In this document: positions 48,079 through 56,309 of the stretch, in pieces | Layout of the letters: each line of letters begins with the position of its first letter | Numbering within the stretch: position 1 is the first letter of the stretch | Assembly: GCA_900110015.1 (NCBI GenBank) | Contig: FOCD01000001.1 | Span: 1,043,994 to 1,107,993, forward strand | Length of the DNA: 64,000 nucleotides | Direction: 5' to 3' | From: Terribacillus saccharophilus | Lineage (GTDB): Bacteria > Bacillota > Bacilli > Bacillales > Amphibacillaceae | Translations under genes and position numbers: made by a program | Notes under the pieces: generated by a model | What the model saw: the letters and a program-made list of their open reading frames with translations, nothing else | The model's database searches: none | Told to the model about the DNA's origin: nothing

Positions 48079-48576
48079 CTAGTCTAATAATTTTCGCATC
48101 ATCATATATAATCCGATGCATAACGCAAGCGCTATCCCGATTAGAAAGTAAAGTACTCCGTTTCCAGAGTCCGTCTCAGTCTGATCTGTTTCCTTTTGAC
48201 CACTGGCCGCTTCCGAGGTATAGTCTGCGGTAAATAATTTATCCTGGACTTCCTCCAATGGTGCTTGCTGGTTGATATCAAGTGTAAAAACACTATCTTG
48301 CAATGCTTCAACATCTTCCTTCTTTACTTCAGCTTTTTGCTGAATATCATCGGTTGTTTCGTCATTGAACAGTCCTGGGAAAACTTTTTCCTTCTCTGTT
48401 TCCCGGATATCTGCCCCAACATCTTTTTCCTTTTGTATTCGGTCGATTTGCATCTGGAGACTTCCGCGTTCATTTTCCTCAGAATTAACTTCTGCTGATA
48501 CCTCTATAGGTAGAAGTATCAGCAGAATAATTGTGAATATGAACGCCAAATCAACCAGCTTCCGTTTGGTTGTCAT
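48079..48576 (-). CDS. essA: type VII secretion protein EssA
   Basis: About 165 residues with an N-terminal hydrophobic signal/anchor (LAFIFTIILLILLPIEVSAE), an acidic middle and a C-terminal transmembrane helix (VLYFLIGIALALCIGLYMMM). Two ATGs (48582 and 48576) are possible. The start lies inside the end of esaA (overlap of about 26-32 bases), implying coupled translation. Confidence 0.9.
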   Translation of the reverse strand: MTTKRKLVDLAFIFTIILLILLPIEVSAEVNSEENERGSLQMQIDRIQKEKDVGADIRETEKEKVFPGLFNDETTDDIQQKAEVKKEDVEALQDSVFTLDINQQAPLEEVQDKLFTADYTSEAASGQKETDQTETDSGNGVLYFLIGIALALCIGLYMMMRKLLD

Positions 48577-51500
48577 CGGCATTATCTACTCCTTTATCCG
48601 ATTGGCTAATGACCAATAGGTTGGCAAGGACACCAATAGCTGCTGCAATGATTAGTGCAAAGATCGCAACAACGTAGTTAACCGAGCCTTCTACAATACG
48701 AAGCATAAATGTTTCCATGTACTGCAGAGGAGAAAACTTCTCAATTGTCGGGAATGCTGTGCTTGCTGTTCCGATCGCATCTGTAAAGAACAGATACAAA
48801 CTGAATATCGCTAGCAAGATAAACATACCGATCATTTTCATTTGTCTTAACAAGTATGTCGCTATCAACAGCATTGCCGTAATAAGGAGAGCCATGACAG
48901 CAGTCAATTGAAGCTTATTCAAATCGTCAATTGGCAAATAGTAGCTAGATACAATTCCAATGACAATACCTTCCAGCAGACCGATACCGGCTGTAATGAT
49001 TGTAATTGGTGCATGCTGTACCATTAGTGATGTATCAGACGCAAATTGGTCATCCTGTTTTCGTCTCATATGCAAAGTTGAGATGACATAAGCCGTGAAG
49101 AGAACGACAATGAAACTAATCAACACAAGATAATATGGCGTGAAGACTGTCTCGCTTTGAGCTGCAATCGTACCTTCATTGCTTGTTTGGACAGGATTGG
49201 AAAGGAAATCATATAGATTTTCGTTCTGCCTGTCACCGACTCGGCTATTTGCCAGCACTTCCGTGAAGTTCTCAGTGAAGTTCTGATCATCTGACAGCTT
49301 GTCTGTCAGATTGGAAGCAAGTGTTTCCGCATCGCTCACCAGCCCAGTACCGCTTTGTTCAATCTCTCTCGCTTGTGTATCAATGTTGTCAAATGTCTCA
49401 TAAACTTGATCAGCTGTATTCGTATTGCTTTGTGCTTGCTCAGCTAATGATTGACTCGACATCAGAAGCGGCTGGAATTCACTGCCCAATGTTAGGACAG
49501 CCTCCTGTTCACCCTGTGCATTCGTCTGAATCTCTGTCTGTCCCTCAAGAAGTGCCAGCACTTGATCACGCCACGCAGTGACATCTTCCAATGTTTGATT
49601 CACATTGTCATTCAAGACAGCTGCTTGCTCTGTTGTTGCAGCAACTTGGCCAGTTAATGTATCAGCATCTGCAATAGCTTGCTGTACCCGCGACTGATAG
49701 TCACCGACTTGCTGTCGGAAAGCTTCTGCTGGTGTTTGAAGCTGTTCAGTGACGCTGCCAGTGATTTGGCCTGTCATGTAGTCTGCTAGAAGATCCTTGA
49801 TGTCTTTTTTGTTGAATAAGTAAAATAGGGAGTTATTAGTAGCCAAATCATTTAAGCTTGCAGAACCAAAATTATCTGGTAGTCCATGCAATCCGAAACC
49901 ATAATAGCTCTCGTATAGTGAGCCAAGTTCTTGATAAGCAGAAATTGAGTTTGTCACTGTACGAATTAATGTCTCCGTCGTATTATCCAAATCCTCTATG
50001 GGCGTACTGATTCGATGCTGGATGATGTTGTCTTTGATATACAACTTCTCTGGTTCATCTTTTTCTTCGTCATCTTCATCTGGTTTGTCAGTGCCTGGCT
50101 GTTCCTCGGAATCACCTGGTTCTTCATCTTCACCAGGTTCACTTGGCTGACCTGTTCCTCCATCCCCTGGGTTTTCATCCTGATCATTTTTCGGCGGGGT
50201 TACTGGGGTTTCCGTCTCATCTTCATTAGGCTCGTTTCCTTCACCAGGAGAAGATTGATCATTCTCTCCATTTTCGGATGGTAAGTCTTCTACGGGTGTA
50301 TCTTCTTCGGTGACAGCATCTTCTTCAGCTGACTGATTCCCGTTATTTTTGACTTGAATTGTTGCAAGAAGATTTCCATTTGTAGCCTTATAAGCCAAAT
50401 CATCTGGCTTATCTACGTCTCCCAGGTCCTTCTGCTCCAGAGTCCAGCTCCAATTAATCGGCTTGTAAACATCGAAGCTTCCCTCGTCTTTCCGCAGGGT
50501 AAGATTCACTTTAAATTTGCCCTCACGGTTAGCTGGTAATTTCACTTCCCCGTTCTTTATTGCATCAGTAAATCCTTGTTCCGCTTCACCTGGTAGCTGA
50601 ATCCCCAGATGTTTAATAGTGAAACCTTCTGGAACTTGCAGTCGGAATAACTGGCCTTCTTTCTTATTTTCTGGAATGTTTACAGTATCTGTTAACTGAA
50701 TACCTTCTCGAAGCTTCTCATTCAATCTGTCAAACTCATCTTTCAAGATTGTAGACGGGTTCCGATCAATACTCACACCCTTATTTTCCCGATATTTTTC
50801 TGTCATTCGAATGACATTAGTAATCTCATTTACTGTACTATCCGGCAAGCCCACACCTTGAAAATCATCTGTGTTCAAAGAAGGCAGCTTACCTATAGCG
50901 CTGTTGATTCTGTTTCGAGCAACTTGATTAGGATCTTCAAACAGCTTATTGATATTCAACATCTGATCTTCATCAAGTTCTTCTTCAATTGTACTCCTGA
51001 TTCTCTCTCCAACCTTAGCCCTGAATTGCTCATTGCTTTCCGTAAGATAAGCGTCAATATCCTGCTGAAGGGCTGCAACTCTTTCAGAGGAATCCTGCAG
51101 CTGCTGCTGTAGAGATACAGAGCCACTATAGATATTCGTCGTATTCAAAGAAGTTGCAGGGCGAGCCATAACCGTATCAACAATACCTTGCTGACTTGCT
51201 GCGAATTGACGGTTAATTGCCTCATTTGTTGCAGCTAGCTGATCTAGTCGCTGGTCCACTTCCCCTGCAGTCAAACCTTGACTGAATTGGTTCATTTGAT
51301 CGTGGAAGTTTACTAGATTTGTATTATTTGTTTCTTTTAAATTCATCACATCGTCCAGATTGCTGACGAAGCCTTCTCCAAGCTGAGTTTCATCAACAAG
51401 CTGTTCTTCATATGATGCCAACAGCTCACCGAAACTTGTAAAGCTATCCTTAGACACTTCTGTATTTTCTCTTACCATACCGAATTGATCAGTGTAGCCA

Positions 51501-52087
51501 GATAATGGCTGGAACACATTTGAGTTATAAGAATTCGTATATGCCGCTTGACGGTTGACCATCTGACCGATGTTATCCTGTGCATTCTGCAGATTCCCGA
51601 TGATGCTGGCAAAATACACATCAATAACTCTTCTGTTAAAATCATTCAAAATATCACTTGCTGTTTTCTCCGCCTCTTCTTTCATACGCGGATTCTCAGA
51701 TGCATTGATCTTATACTGAAGCACTACTTGTTCAGGTGCCTCTGCTGTTATATTGAGCGATTTCTCCGAAAAGTCGTTGGGAATTACGATCATCATATCG
51801 TATGTATTATTCTTCAAGCCGCTTTCCGCAACTCCCCGACTTACGACGAACCACTCGTGATTTTCATTCTCACTAACCGAGCTGACAAAGGCATCACCGA
51901 AGGCTAAATCAGTACCATTAAAAGTAGAGCCTTGGTCTTCATTGACAAGTGCAACCGACATATTTTGTGTTTTCGGCTGTTCCGCTGTCTTCGTCGTTTC
52001 CTGATGCAAGGTTAAGTAAGATAAACCAGATGCTAACAGTACGATAAGTACTAAAAATAAAATCCACCTTTTATCAAACTTTTTCAA
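48551..52087 (-). CDS. esaA: type VII secretion protein EsaA (YueB)
   Basis: 1178 residues. One N-terminal transmembrane helix (ILFLVLIVLLASGLSYLTL) is followed by a very long extracellular helical domain and a C-terminal block of about five transmembrane helices from about residue 980 (TPYYLVLISFIVVLFTAYVIS onward). A ~100-residue Glu/Asp/Pro/Gly insert lies mid-protein (about 590-690). In B. subtilis the homologue YueB is the phage SPP1 receptor that projects through the wall. TTG start 11 bases after CAGGAG. Confidence 0.93.
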   Translation of the reverse strand: MKKFDKRWILFLVLIVLLASGLSYLTLHQETTKTAEQPKTQNMSVALVNEDQGSTFNGTDLAFGDAFVSSVSENENHEWFVVSRGVAESGLKNNTYDMMIVIPNDFSEKSLNITAEAPEQVVLQYKINASENPRMKEEAEKTASDILNDFNRRVIDVYFASIIGNLQNAQDNIGQMVNRQAAYTNSYNSNVFQPLSGYTDQFGMVRENTEVSKDSFTSFGELLASYEEQLVDETQLGEGFVSNLDDVMNLKETNNTNLVNFHDQMNQFSQGLTAGEVDQRLDQLAATNEAINRQFAASQQGIVDTVMARPATSLNTTNIYSGSVSLQQQLQDSSERVAALQQDIDAYLTESNEQFRAKVGERIRSTIEEELDEDQMLNINKLFEDPNQVARNRINSAIGKLPSLNTDDFQGVGLPDSTVNEITNVIRMTEKYRENKGVSIDRNPSTILKDEFDRLNEKLREGIQLTDTVNIPENKKEGQLFRLQVPEGFTIKHLGIQLPGEAEQGFTDAIKNGEVKLPANREGKFKVNLTLRKDEGSFDVYKPINWSWTLEQKDLGDVDKPDDLAYKATNGNLLATIQVKNNGNQSAEEDAVTEEDTPVEDLPSENGENDQSSPGEGNEPNEDETETPVTPPKNDQDENPGDGGTGQPSEPGEDEEPGDSEEQPGTDKPDEDDEEKDEPEKLYIKDNIIQHRISTPIEDLDNTTETLIRTVTNSISAYQELGSLYESYYGFGLHGLPDNFGSASLNDLATNNSLFYLFNKKDIKDLLADYMTGQITGSVTEQLQTPAEAFRQQVGDYQSRVQQAIADADTLTGQVAATTEQAAVLNDNVNQTLEDVTAWRDQVLALLEGQTEIQTNAQGEQEAVLTLGSEFQPLLMSSQSLAEQAQSNTNTADQVYETFDNIDTQAREIEQSGTGLVSDAETLASNLTDKLSDDQNFTENFTEVLANSRVGDRQNENLYDFLSNPVQTSNEGTIAAQSETVFTPYYLVLISFIVVLFTAYVISTLHMRRKQDDQFASDTSLMVQHAPITIITAGIGLLEGIVIGIVSSYYLPIDDLNKLQLTAVMALLITAMLLIATYLLRQMKMIGMFILLAIFSLYLFFTDAIGTASTAFPTIEKFSPLQYMETFMLRIVEGSVNYVVAIFALIIAAAIGVLANLLVISQSDKGVDNADDNQTEAG

Positions 52088-52183
52088 TGTATTATCAACT
52101 CCTGGTGTCTCCAGTTTATAGATTATGTGTTGTAAGGATTAAAAGAATATGCATGGCAAAAGCACATATTTTTTTACAGTAAT

Positions 52184-52215
52184 TGGGCTACATAACGCAT
52201 GCGTCATGCAGCCCA
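52184..52215 (-). promoter_or_regulatory. hairpin between esxA and esaA
   Basis: TGGGCT-ACAT-A-ACGCATGCGT-C-ATG-C-AGCCCA is a 32-base imperfect palindrome 45 bases after the esxA stop. No long U tract follows directly on the minus strand. It could be a partial terminator or a 3'-end stabiliser that lets esxA be made in excess of the membrane components. Confidence 0.6.
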
Positions 52216-52259
52216 GCCTGTCGTTTCATGCGACGGTCAAACAGCAGCCAAGAGGGTGC

Positions 52260-52556
52260 TTATCTGAATCCGAAGTTTTGTGATAGTGCTTGGTCTTGAT
52301 CTTGTACTGCTTGAGCTGTTTTCTCAAGCTGTAGTTGGATATCAAGCATAAGCTGAGAGAACTCCTGAACTTTTGGTTGCAGCTGTATGAATTGTTCATC
52401 AAAGCGATCGAAAGCTCTACCTTCCCACTCTGAACGAAGTTGTACTTGTAAAGCATTAAGATCGCTTAGAATTGAGTCGATCTGTTCAGAACTATTACGA
52501 TATCTCTTTGCGTGGCTTTGTAACTGCTCCGGGGTCATGCGAATTTGTCCCGACAT
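52260..52556 (-). CDS. esxA: WXG100 secreted protein EsxA (YukE)
   Basis: 98 residues, a canonical helical hairpin. Helix 1 carries MTPEQLQSHAKRYRNSSEQID, the W-E-G turn is at residues 44-46 (RSEWEGRAFDRFDEQF), then helix 2. It is secreted as a dimer and is needed for transport of other substrates. It is the first gene of the locus, behind GAGGAGCTGAGCAA. Confidence 0.95.
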   Translation of the reverse strand: MSGQIRMTPEQLQSHAKRYRNSSEQIDSILSDLNALQVQLRSEWEGRAFDRFDEQFIQLQPKVQEFSQLMLDIQLQLEKTAQAVQDQDQALSQNFGFR

Positions 52557-52636
52557 TTGCTCAGCTCCTCATTTAATTGATTTACAGAAGGTTGTAACGA
52601 TTCCAATAAATGTATACCCAATACCTTCTAAAATAA

Positions 52637-52665
52637 ATCCTAAAGAAAGGAAAAATTAAAGTCAA
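52637..52665 (-). promoter_or_regulatory. promoter of the type VII secretion operon
   Basis: On the minus strand TTGACT (52665-52660) and TAGGAT (52642-52637) are 17 bases apart, leaving a leader of about 75 bases before esxA. Confidence 0.6.
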
Positions 52666-52885
52666 CGGAGTATGAAACGATTTCCAGAAATTAAGCGGTA
52701 AGTCCCGAAAACTAATAGGCTTATATCCCGGTTTGTGAAAAGAAATGATTTAGTACCATTATAAAAGTCTTATAAACTGGTAATTTGAGGTATTGTGTAA
52801 AATTGGGGCGAATTATAGTAGATTAGAGCTTTTACAATTATTTAACACAAATATGCACCTATTGAACATCTTTAAATAGAAAAAA

Positions 52886-52907
52886 GAGCATGCGTCTCCA
52901 CATGCTC
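52886..52907 (-). terminator. terminator of the ykkCD pair
   Basis: GAGCATG and CATGCTC pair around CGTCTCCA. On the minus strand the stem is followed by TTTTTT. The ~220 bases between here and the esxA promoter contain no gene. Confidence 0.8.
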
Positions 52908-52913
52908 CTCATT

Positions 52914-53228
52914 CTAAGCGATTAATTTCAATCCTACAGCTGAAGCCAATATCATCGCTATACATACAAGTCTCTTCCAATCCTTCGATTCCTGGAAGAA
53001 AAGCATCCCAACGATTGCTCCTCCGGCAGTTCCTATGCCAGTCCAAATAGCATAAGCAGTCCCCATTGGCAGGTACGACATGCTATAGGATAAGCAGCCA
53101 AAGCTTCCCGCGAATCCGAGAATGAATATGCTGATGTTCTTGAAGCTAGGCTTTTCATTGAGTTTATTGATCATTGTCACGCCTAGCACTTCAAACATAC
53201 CTGCTATAACTAGCACAATCCAAGCCAT
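52914..53228 (-). CDS. ykkD: SMR-family guanidinium exporter subunit, YkkD-like
   Basis: 104 residues, four transmembrane helices. The SMR glutamate lies in helix 1 (IVLVIAGMFEVLGV) and the Gdx-type signature is LPMGTAYAIWTGIGTAGGAIVG. It closely resembles B. subtilis YkkD. It pairs with the upstream YkkC-like subunit as an antiparallel heterodimer exporting guanidinium in exchange for protons. It starts directly after the stop of its partner. Confidence 0.9.
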   Translation of the reverse strand: MAWIVLVIAGMFEVLGVTMINKLNEKPSFKNISIFILGFAGSFGCLSYSMSYLPMGTAYAIWTGIGTAGGAIVGMLFFQESKDWKRLVCIAMILASAVGLKLIA

Positions 53229-53567
53229 TTAAGCACCCTCCTCCGTCTGTTTGTCTCCCGTTACGAGCTTAAGACCAATAACACCTAATAAAAGAACGGC
53301 AATCAATGCGACCTTCGCTAGTTTGAAAGGTTCACCGAAAAATAACATATCCACAATAACGGTACCCGTCGATCCGATACCGACGAATACCGCATATACG
53401 GTTCCGACAGGCATATGCTTGCTTGCCTGCAGCATTAAATAAAAGCTAAGCAAAATACATATGATCGTACCTGCCCATTCAAGTGTGTTATTCGCGTGCT
53501 TTAGCCCGATAACCCATAAAACTTCAATCAGACCGGCCAGCACGACGCTAAGCCACTGTTTTGTCAT
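53229..53567 (-). CDS. ykkC: SMR-family guanidinium exporter subunit, YkkC-like
   Basis: 112 residues, four transmembrane helices. The essential Glu lies in helix 1 (VVLAGLIEVLWVIGLKHA), with the signature MPVGTVYAVFVGIGSTGTVIVDML. ATG 53567 follows GGAGG by 8 bases; an ATG at 53582 has no ribosome site. The gene is controlled by the guanidine riboswitch immediately upstream. Confidence 0.9.
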   Translation of the reverse strand: MTKQWLSVVLAGLIEVLWVIGLKHANNTLEWAGTIICILLSFYLMLQASKHMPVGTVYAVFVGIGSTGTVIVDMLFFGEPFKLAKVALIAVLLLGVIGLKLVTGDKQTEEGA

Positions 53568-53586
53568 GATTATTTCCTCCAATCAA

Positions 53587-53708
53587 AAAAGCCTGGGAGA
53601 TAGAAATCTCCCAGGCTTTTATCCTTCCGTGTCACAGCAATGCTGTGCGTTTTCTCTCGGACCAGACCAGTGTAGAACTGCGGAACCCTAGAAAACTATC
53701 TGCCATAT
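53587..53708 (-). promoter_or_regulatory. guanidine-I (ykkC) riboswitch with terminator
   Basis: On the minus strand the leader holds the conserved blocks CTAGGGTTCCG, TGGTCTGGTCCGAGAGAAAAC, ACACGGAAGGATAAAAGCC and GGGAGA in the order of the guanidine-I class. The terminator GCCTGGGAGA/TCTCCCAGGC with TTTTTT (53585-53616) overlaps the last block, so guanidine binding should prevent termination and switch on ykkCD. Confidence 0.95.
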
Positions 53709-53718
53709 TCATCTGGTC

Positions 53719-53747
53719 ATTATAAAGGAGATGAAAGCATAGTGCAA
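53719..53747 (-). promoter_or_regulatory. promoter of the guanidine riboswitch-ykkCD unit
   Basis: TTGCAC (53747-53742) and a perfect TATAAT (53724-53719) on the minus strand, 17 bases apart; the start would be near 53712, at the aptamer's 5' edge. Confidence 0.6.
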
Positions 53748-53796
53748 GCAATTGTGAGACAAAGTATTTATACTAACTAAGTCAGGAGGAATTACG

Positions 53797-54570
53797 ATGC
53801 AATCTTTTAAAACACTATTTCAACAGCGAATCAATATGGACAGCGAAGTGACCTTTGATACACTGCCTATGCTATTACAAAATTTCGCTCAGGCCATTCC
53901 ATTTGAAAACCTGCGAATTATCGATAAAAATGAGAGCCTTTTATCAAAAGAAGGTCTACAGGAAAAAATTCTAATCCGCAGCGAAGGCGGCGTTTGTTAT
54001 GAACTTAATACACTTCTTTATCATTTCTTAGAAGAATGTGGATTCGATGTTACCTTATTATCTGCCCGTATTTTCGATCAACAAGCAAATGACTGGAGTG
54101 CTACTGGTGATACCCATGTTACTATCCTTTTGAAGCAGAATGGGGACGAATATATTGTCGATGCCGGATTTGGAGCTAATATACCGCTTGCACCCCTGCC
54201 TTTGTCAGGAGAAGTTATGACAACTGCTAATGGTCAATTCCGCATTAAGCCTGCTGATAAAGGTTATATGCTGGAATTAAAATTAGCAGGCAGAGACAAC
54301 GATTGGCGTACAGGATATAGTTTCACGGAAAATAACCGGATAACTAACGTGACCGAACTGGAACAAATGCAGCAGATTATCGAGACACATTCTTCTTCTC
54401 CTTTTAACAAGTCTCCGCTGCTTACAAGAAGGACTGCAGATGGAATTTACATTCTAACTCCTTCTTCTTTTACGAAATGGCACAACGATGTTCCTGTAAA
54501 GCAGACGATTGACGAGGACGAATATAAAATGTTGTTACAAACTAAATTTGAAATGCAGAGGCTGCATTAA
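53797..54570 (+). CDS. arylamine N-acetyltransferase
   Basis: 257 residues with the catalytic triad in place: Cys67 in EGGVCYELN, His107 in DTHVTIL and Asp122 in VDAGFGANIPLAPL. The enzyme transfers acetyl from acetyl-CoA to arylamines and hydrazines in the cytoplasm, usually as detoxification. GTCAGGAGG precedes the ATG. Confidence 0.9.
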   Translation: MQSFKTLFQQRINMDSEVTFDTLPMLLQNFAQAIPFENLRIIDKNESLLSKEGLQEKILIRSEGGVCYELNTLLYHFLEECGFDVTLLSARIFDQQANDWSATGDTHVTILLKQNGDEYIVDAGFGANIPLAPLPLSGEVMTTANGQFRIKPADKGYMLELKLAGRDNDWRTGYSFTENNRITNVTELEQMQQIIETHSSSPFNKSPLLTRRTADGIYILTPSSFTKWHNDVPVKQTIDEDEYKMLLQTKFEMQRLH

Positions 54571-54598
54571 TTGCGGCCTCTTTTATATGGGAGTAAGG

Positions 54599-54760
54599 AA
54601 AGACTGCAGAGATTCTAATTATGGCCGCTCTCTTGTACTATCTGCTCTTCATGATGTAAATAAAAATGGCTTCCGAGGATTTCTCATCTCCGAAGCAGGA
54701 CCAATTGAATTTTATGAACGAATACTCCCATTAAAACTATACACAAAAGAAAAGGGATGA
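54599..54760 (+). pseudogene. remnant of a GNAT-like acetyltransferase C-terminus
   Basis: The frame reads NYGRSLVLSALHDVNKNGF, then RGFLISEAGPIEFYERILPL, and ends TKEKG. The Ala-x-x-x-x-x-x-x-Gly-Phe...AGPIEFYE pattern resembles the last third of GNAT proteins. There is no start codon with a ribosome site and no upstream portion, since the arylamine acetyltransferase gene ends just before. It looks like a decayed fragment. Confidence 0.4.
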
Positions 54761-54779
54761 CCATCATGGTCATCCCTTT
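54751..54779. terminator. bidirectional terminator
   Basis: AAAGGGATGACCAT and ATGGTCATCCCTTT form a 14-bp perfect stem around a single C, between convergent units. Confidence 0.8.
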
Positions 54780-54782
54780 CAA

Positions 54783-55076
54783 TTAATTTAATTTCTCGCC
54801 TTGATAAACATCCGCTGCTAGTGGCGCACTAAGCATTTCCTTAGCAGATGCAATGAATTTTTGGAAGTGGCTGCTTGTATTATGCGCTTGAACAGCCTCC
54901 ATGTCCTTCCAATTTTCCACCATTACAAAGCTGTTAGCATCTTTTGGATCTTGGAATAGGTCGTAGCTGTTATTACCTGATTCAGCTCGGCTTCCGTCCA
55001 TAACTGCTTCGATTTCTTGAAGAAAATCTTCTCTTTTCTCTGGTTTAACTGTCATTCTAGCGTGGATAATAATCAT
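54783..55076 (-). CDS. antibiotic biosynthesis monooxygenase-domain (YgiN-like) protein
   Basis: 97 residues of the dimeric ABM fold: MIIIHARMTVKPEKREDFLQEIEAVMDGSRAE, then SYDLFQDPKDANSFVMVENWKDMEAVQAHNTSSHFQKF. Such proteins act on quinones or related aromatics. It is last in an operon with MarR and a nitroreductase, which supports a role in quinone or electrophile detoxification. Confidence 0.88.
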   Translation of the reverse strand: MIIIHARMTVKPEKREDFLQEIEAVMDGSRAESGNNSYDLFQDPKDANSFVMVENWKDMEAVQAHNTSSHFQKFIASAKEMLSAPLAADVYQGEKLN

Positions 55077-55089
55077 AGCTTCTCTCTCC

Positions 55090-55734
55090 TTATTTCCATT
55101 CTGTAATTTGTTCTACCGGCATCCGGTAGGATTTGTAGCCTGCATCTGCTGCTTTCCCGATAGAAAGCAGCATGACTGGAACATAACGATCTTTATCCAA
55201 ATCGAATGCTTCTGCAAGTTGATCTTTCTCAAATCCGCCAATTGGATTTGTATCATAACCATATGCCTTCGCAGTTAGCATCATCTGCATGGATACTAAA
55301 CCACCATCGATCAAGATTGTTTCTCGGTTCCCTTGTTCTGAAATTCCGGAAAGCAATTTGCGGATAGAAACAACTTGCTGATCTTTGACTTCCTGCGGCA
55401 TTAGACCATTCTCTACCGCTTTTCCATAGATTTCTTCCAGGTAATCAAGATTATTCATATCAGCAAAAACAGCGATTACTGCAGAAGAAGTTTTCACTTG
55501 CTGCTGATTGAATCTAGCAAGCGGTGCAAGCTTAGCTTTAGCTTCCGGACTTTCAATAACAACAAATCGCCACGGCTGCAAATTGACGGAAGATGGCGCC
55601 TTTGTTGCTGCTGACAGCATTTCGCTCATTTCTTCCTTGCTGATTTTTACGTTTTCATCATACGTACGGATGGAACGGCGATCCTGAACGATTTGCAGGA
55701 ACGCTTCTTTATTATATAGTGGTGTTTCGTTCAT
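55090..55734 (-). CDS. nitroreductase-family flavin oxidoreductase
   Basis: 214 residues. FMN-binding N-terminus VQDRRSIRTYDENVKISKEEMSEMLSAATKAPSSVNLQPWRFVVIES; C-terminal GGFEKDQLAEAFDLDKDRYVPVMLLSIGKA. It reduces quinones or nitroaromatics with NAD(P)H. Its start overlaps the marR stop by four bases (ATGA). Confidence 0.92.
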   Translation of the reverse strand: MNETPLYNKEAFLQIVQDRRSIRTYDENVKISKEEMSEMLSAATKAPSSVNLQPWRFVVIESPEAKAKLAPLARFNQQQVKTSSAVIAVFADMNNLDYLEEIYGKAVENGLMPQEVKDQQVVSIRKLLSGISEQGNRETILIDGGLVSMQMMLTAKAYGYDTNPIGGFEKDQLAEAFDLDKDRYVPVMLLSIGKAADAGYKSYRMPVEQITEWK

Positions 55735-56186
55735 ATGTCTTCTCCTCCTAGCTCAATCTTCGTGACGCGAGAGACATTTTCACTGACTTTGCTCAGCATT
55801 TGCAAGAATTGTTCTAACTCTGCTTCCGAAAAGCCAGCTAAAGTCTCTTTCACAAATTGGCTTTTCTCTTGATAGGATTGCTCGATATGACGCTTTGCTT
55901 CATCCTCCAGCTTCACCCAAGTAGCTCGCTGATCTTCTGCCTTCTTATAGCGTACAATCGTACCGGCAGCTTCAAGCTGTTTTAAATGCCTTGTAACAGC
56001 GGCAGCATCGATATTAACTTCTTTTTGCAATGCTGATTGAGTCACTTCCTCATGCTCCAGTAAATAATGGAGAATCTCCACACGAGAAGGACTGGCTCCT
56101 AAGCATGCCTCGAACTTAGAGCAGAGCTCTTTATTTACAGCCTGCAACTGTAGGAAAATCTGCAGTCGGACGGAACAAGCAGTCAT
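55731..56186 (-). CDS. MarR-family regulator
   Basis: About 151 residues. Winged helix EVTQSALQKEVNIDAAAVTRHLKQLEAAGTIVRYKKAEDQRATWVKL with typical flanking dimerisation helices. Three cysteines lie near the N-terminus (C4, C22, C28 counted from ATG 56186), so thiol-based sensing of quinones or oxidants, as in YodB-type regulators, is possible but unproven. ATG 56186 has AAGAGG 8 bases upstream; ATG 56192 is too close to it. The operator-like repeats at 56210-56236 suggest autoregulation. Confidence 0.88.
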   Translation of the reverse strand: MTACSVRLQIFLQLQAVNKELCSKFEACLGASPSRVEILHYLLEHEEVTQSALQKEVNIDAAAVTRHLKQLEAAGTIVRYKKAEDQRATWVKLEDEAKRHIEQSYQEKSQFVKETLAGFSEAELEQFLQMLSKVSENVSRVTKIELGGEDI

Positions 56187-56209
56187 CGGCATAACCTCTT
56201 TCTAATTAG

Positions 56210-56236
56210 TTGATACATCAATAGTTGATAGGTCAA
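56210..56236. promoter_or_regulatory. tandem MarR operator-like repeats
   Basis: TTGATACATCAA (56210-56221) and TTGATAGGTCAA (56225-56236) are two imperfect inverted repeats 15 bases apart, lying just downstream of the -10 element. Repressor bound there would block the operon. Confidence 0.6.
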
Positions 56237-56264
56237 TAATATACTGAAGCAGTTATAATGTCAA
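56236..56264 (-). promoter_or_regulatory. promoter of the marR-nitroreductase-ABM operon
   Basis: A perfect TTGACA (56264-56259) and TATTAT (56241-56236), 17 bases apart, on the minus strand. Confidence 0.7.
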
Positions 56265-56279
56265 TCCTCTTGCTCCAAT

Positions 56280-56309
56280 AAAAAAAGAGCGGGGCTTCCC
56301 CCACTCTTA
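56280..56309 (-). terminator. terminator of the SDR gene
   Basis: AAGAG-C-GGGG and CCCC-A-CTCTT pair around CTTC; the minus-strand tail is TTTTTTT. The stop codon at 56307 forms the top of the structure. Confidence 0.8.
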
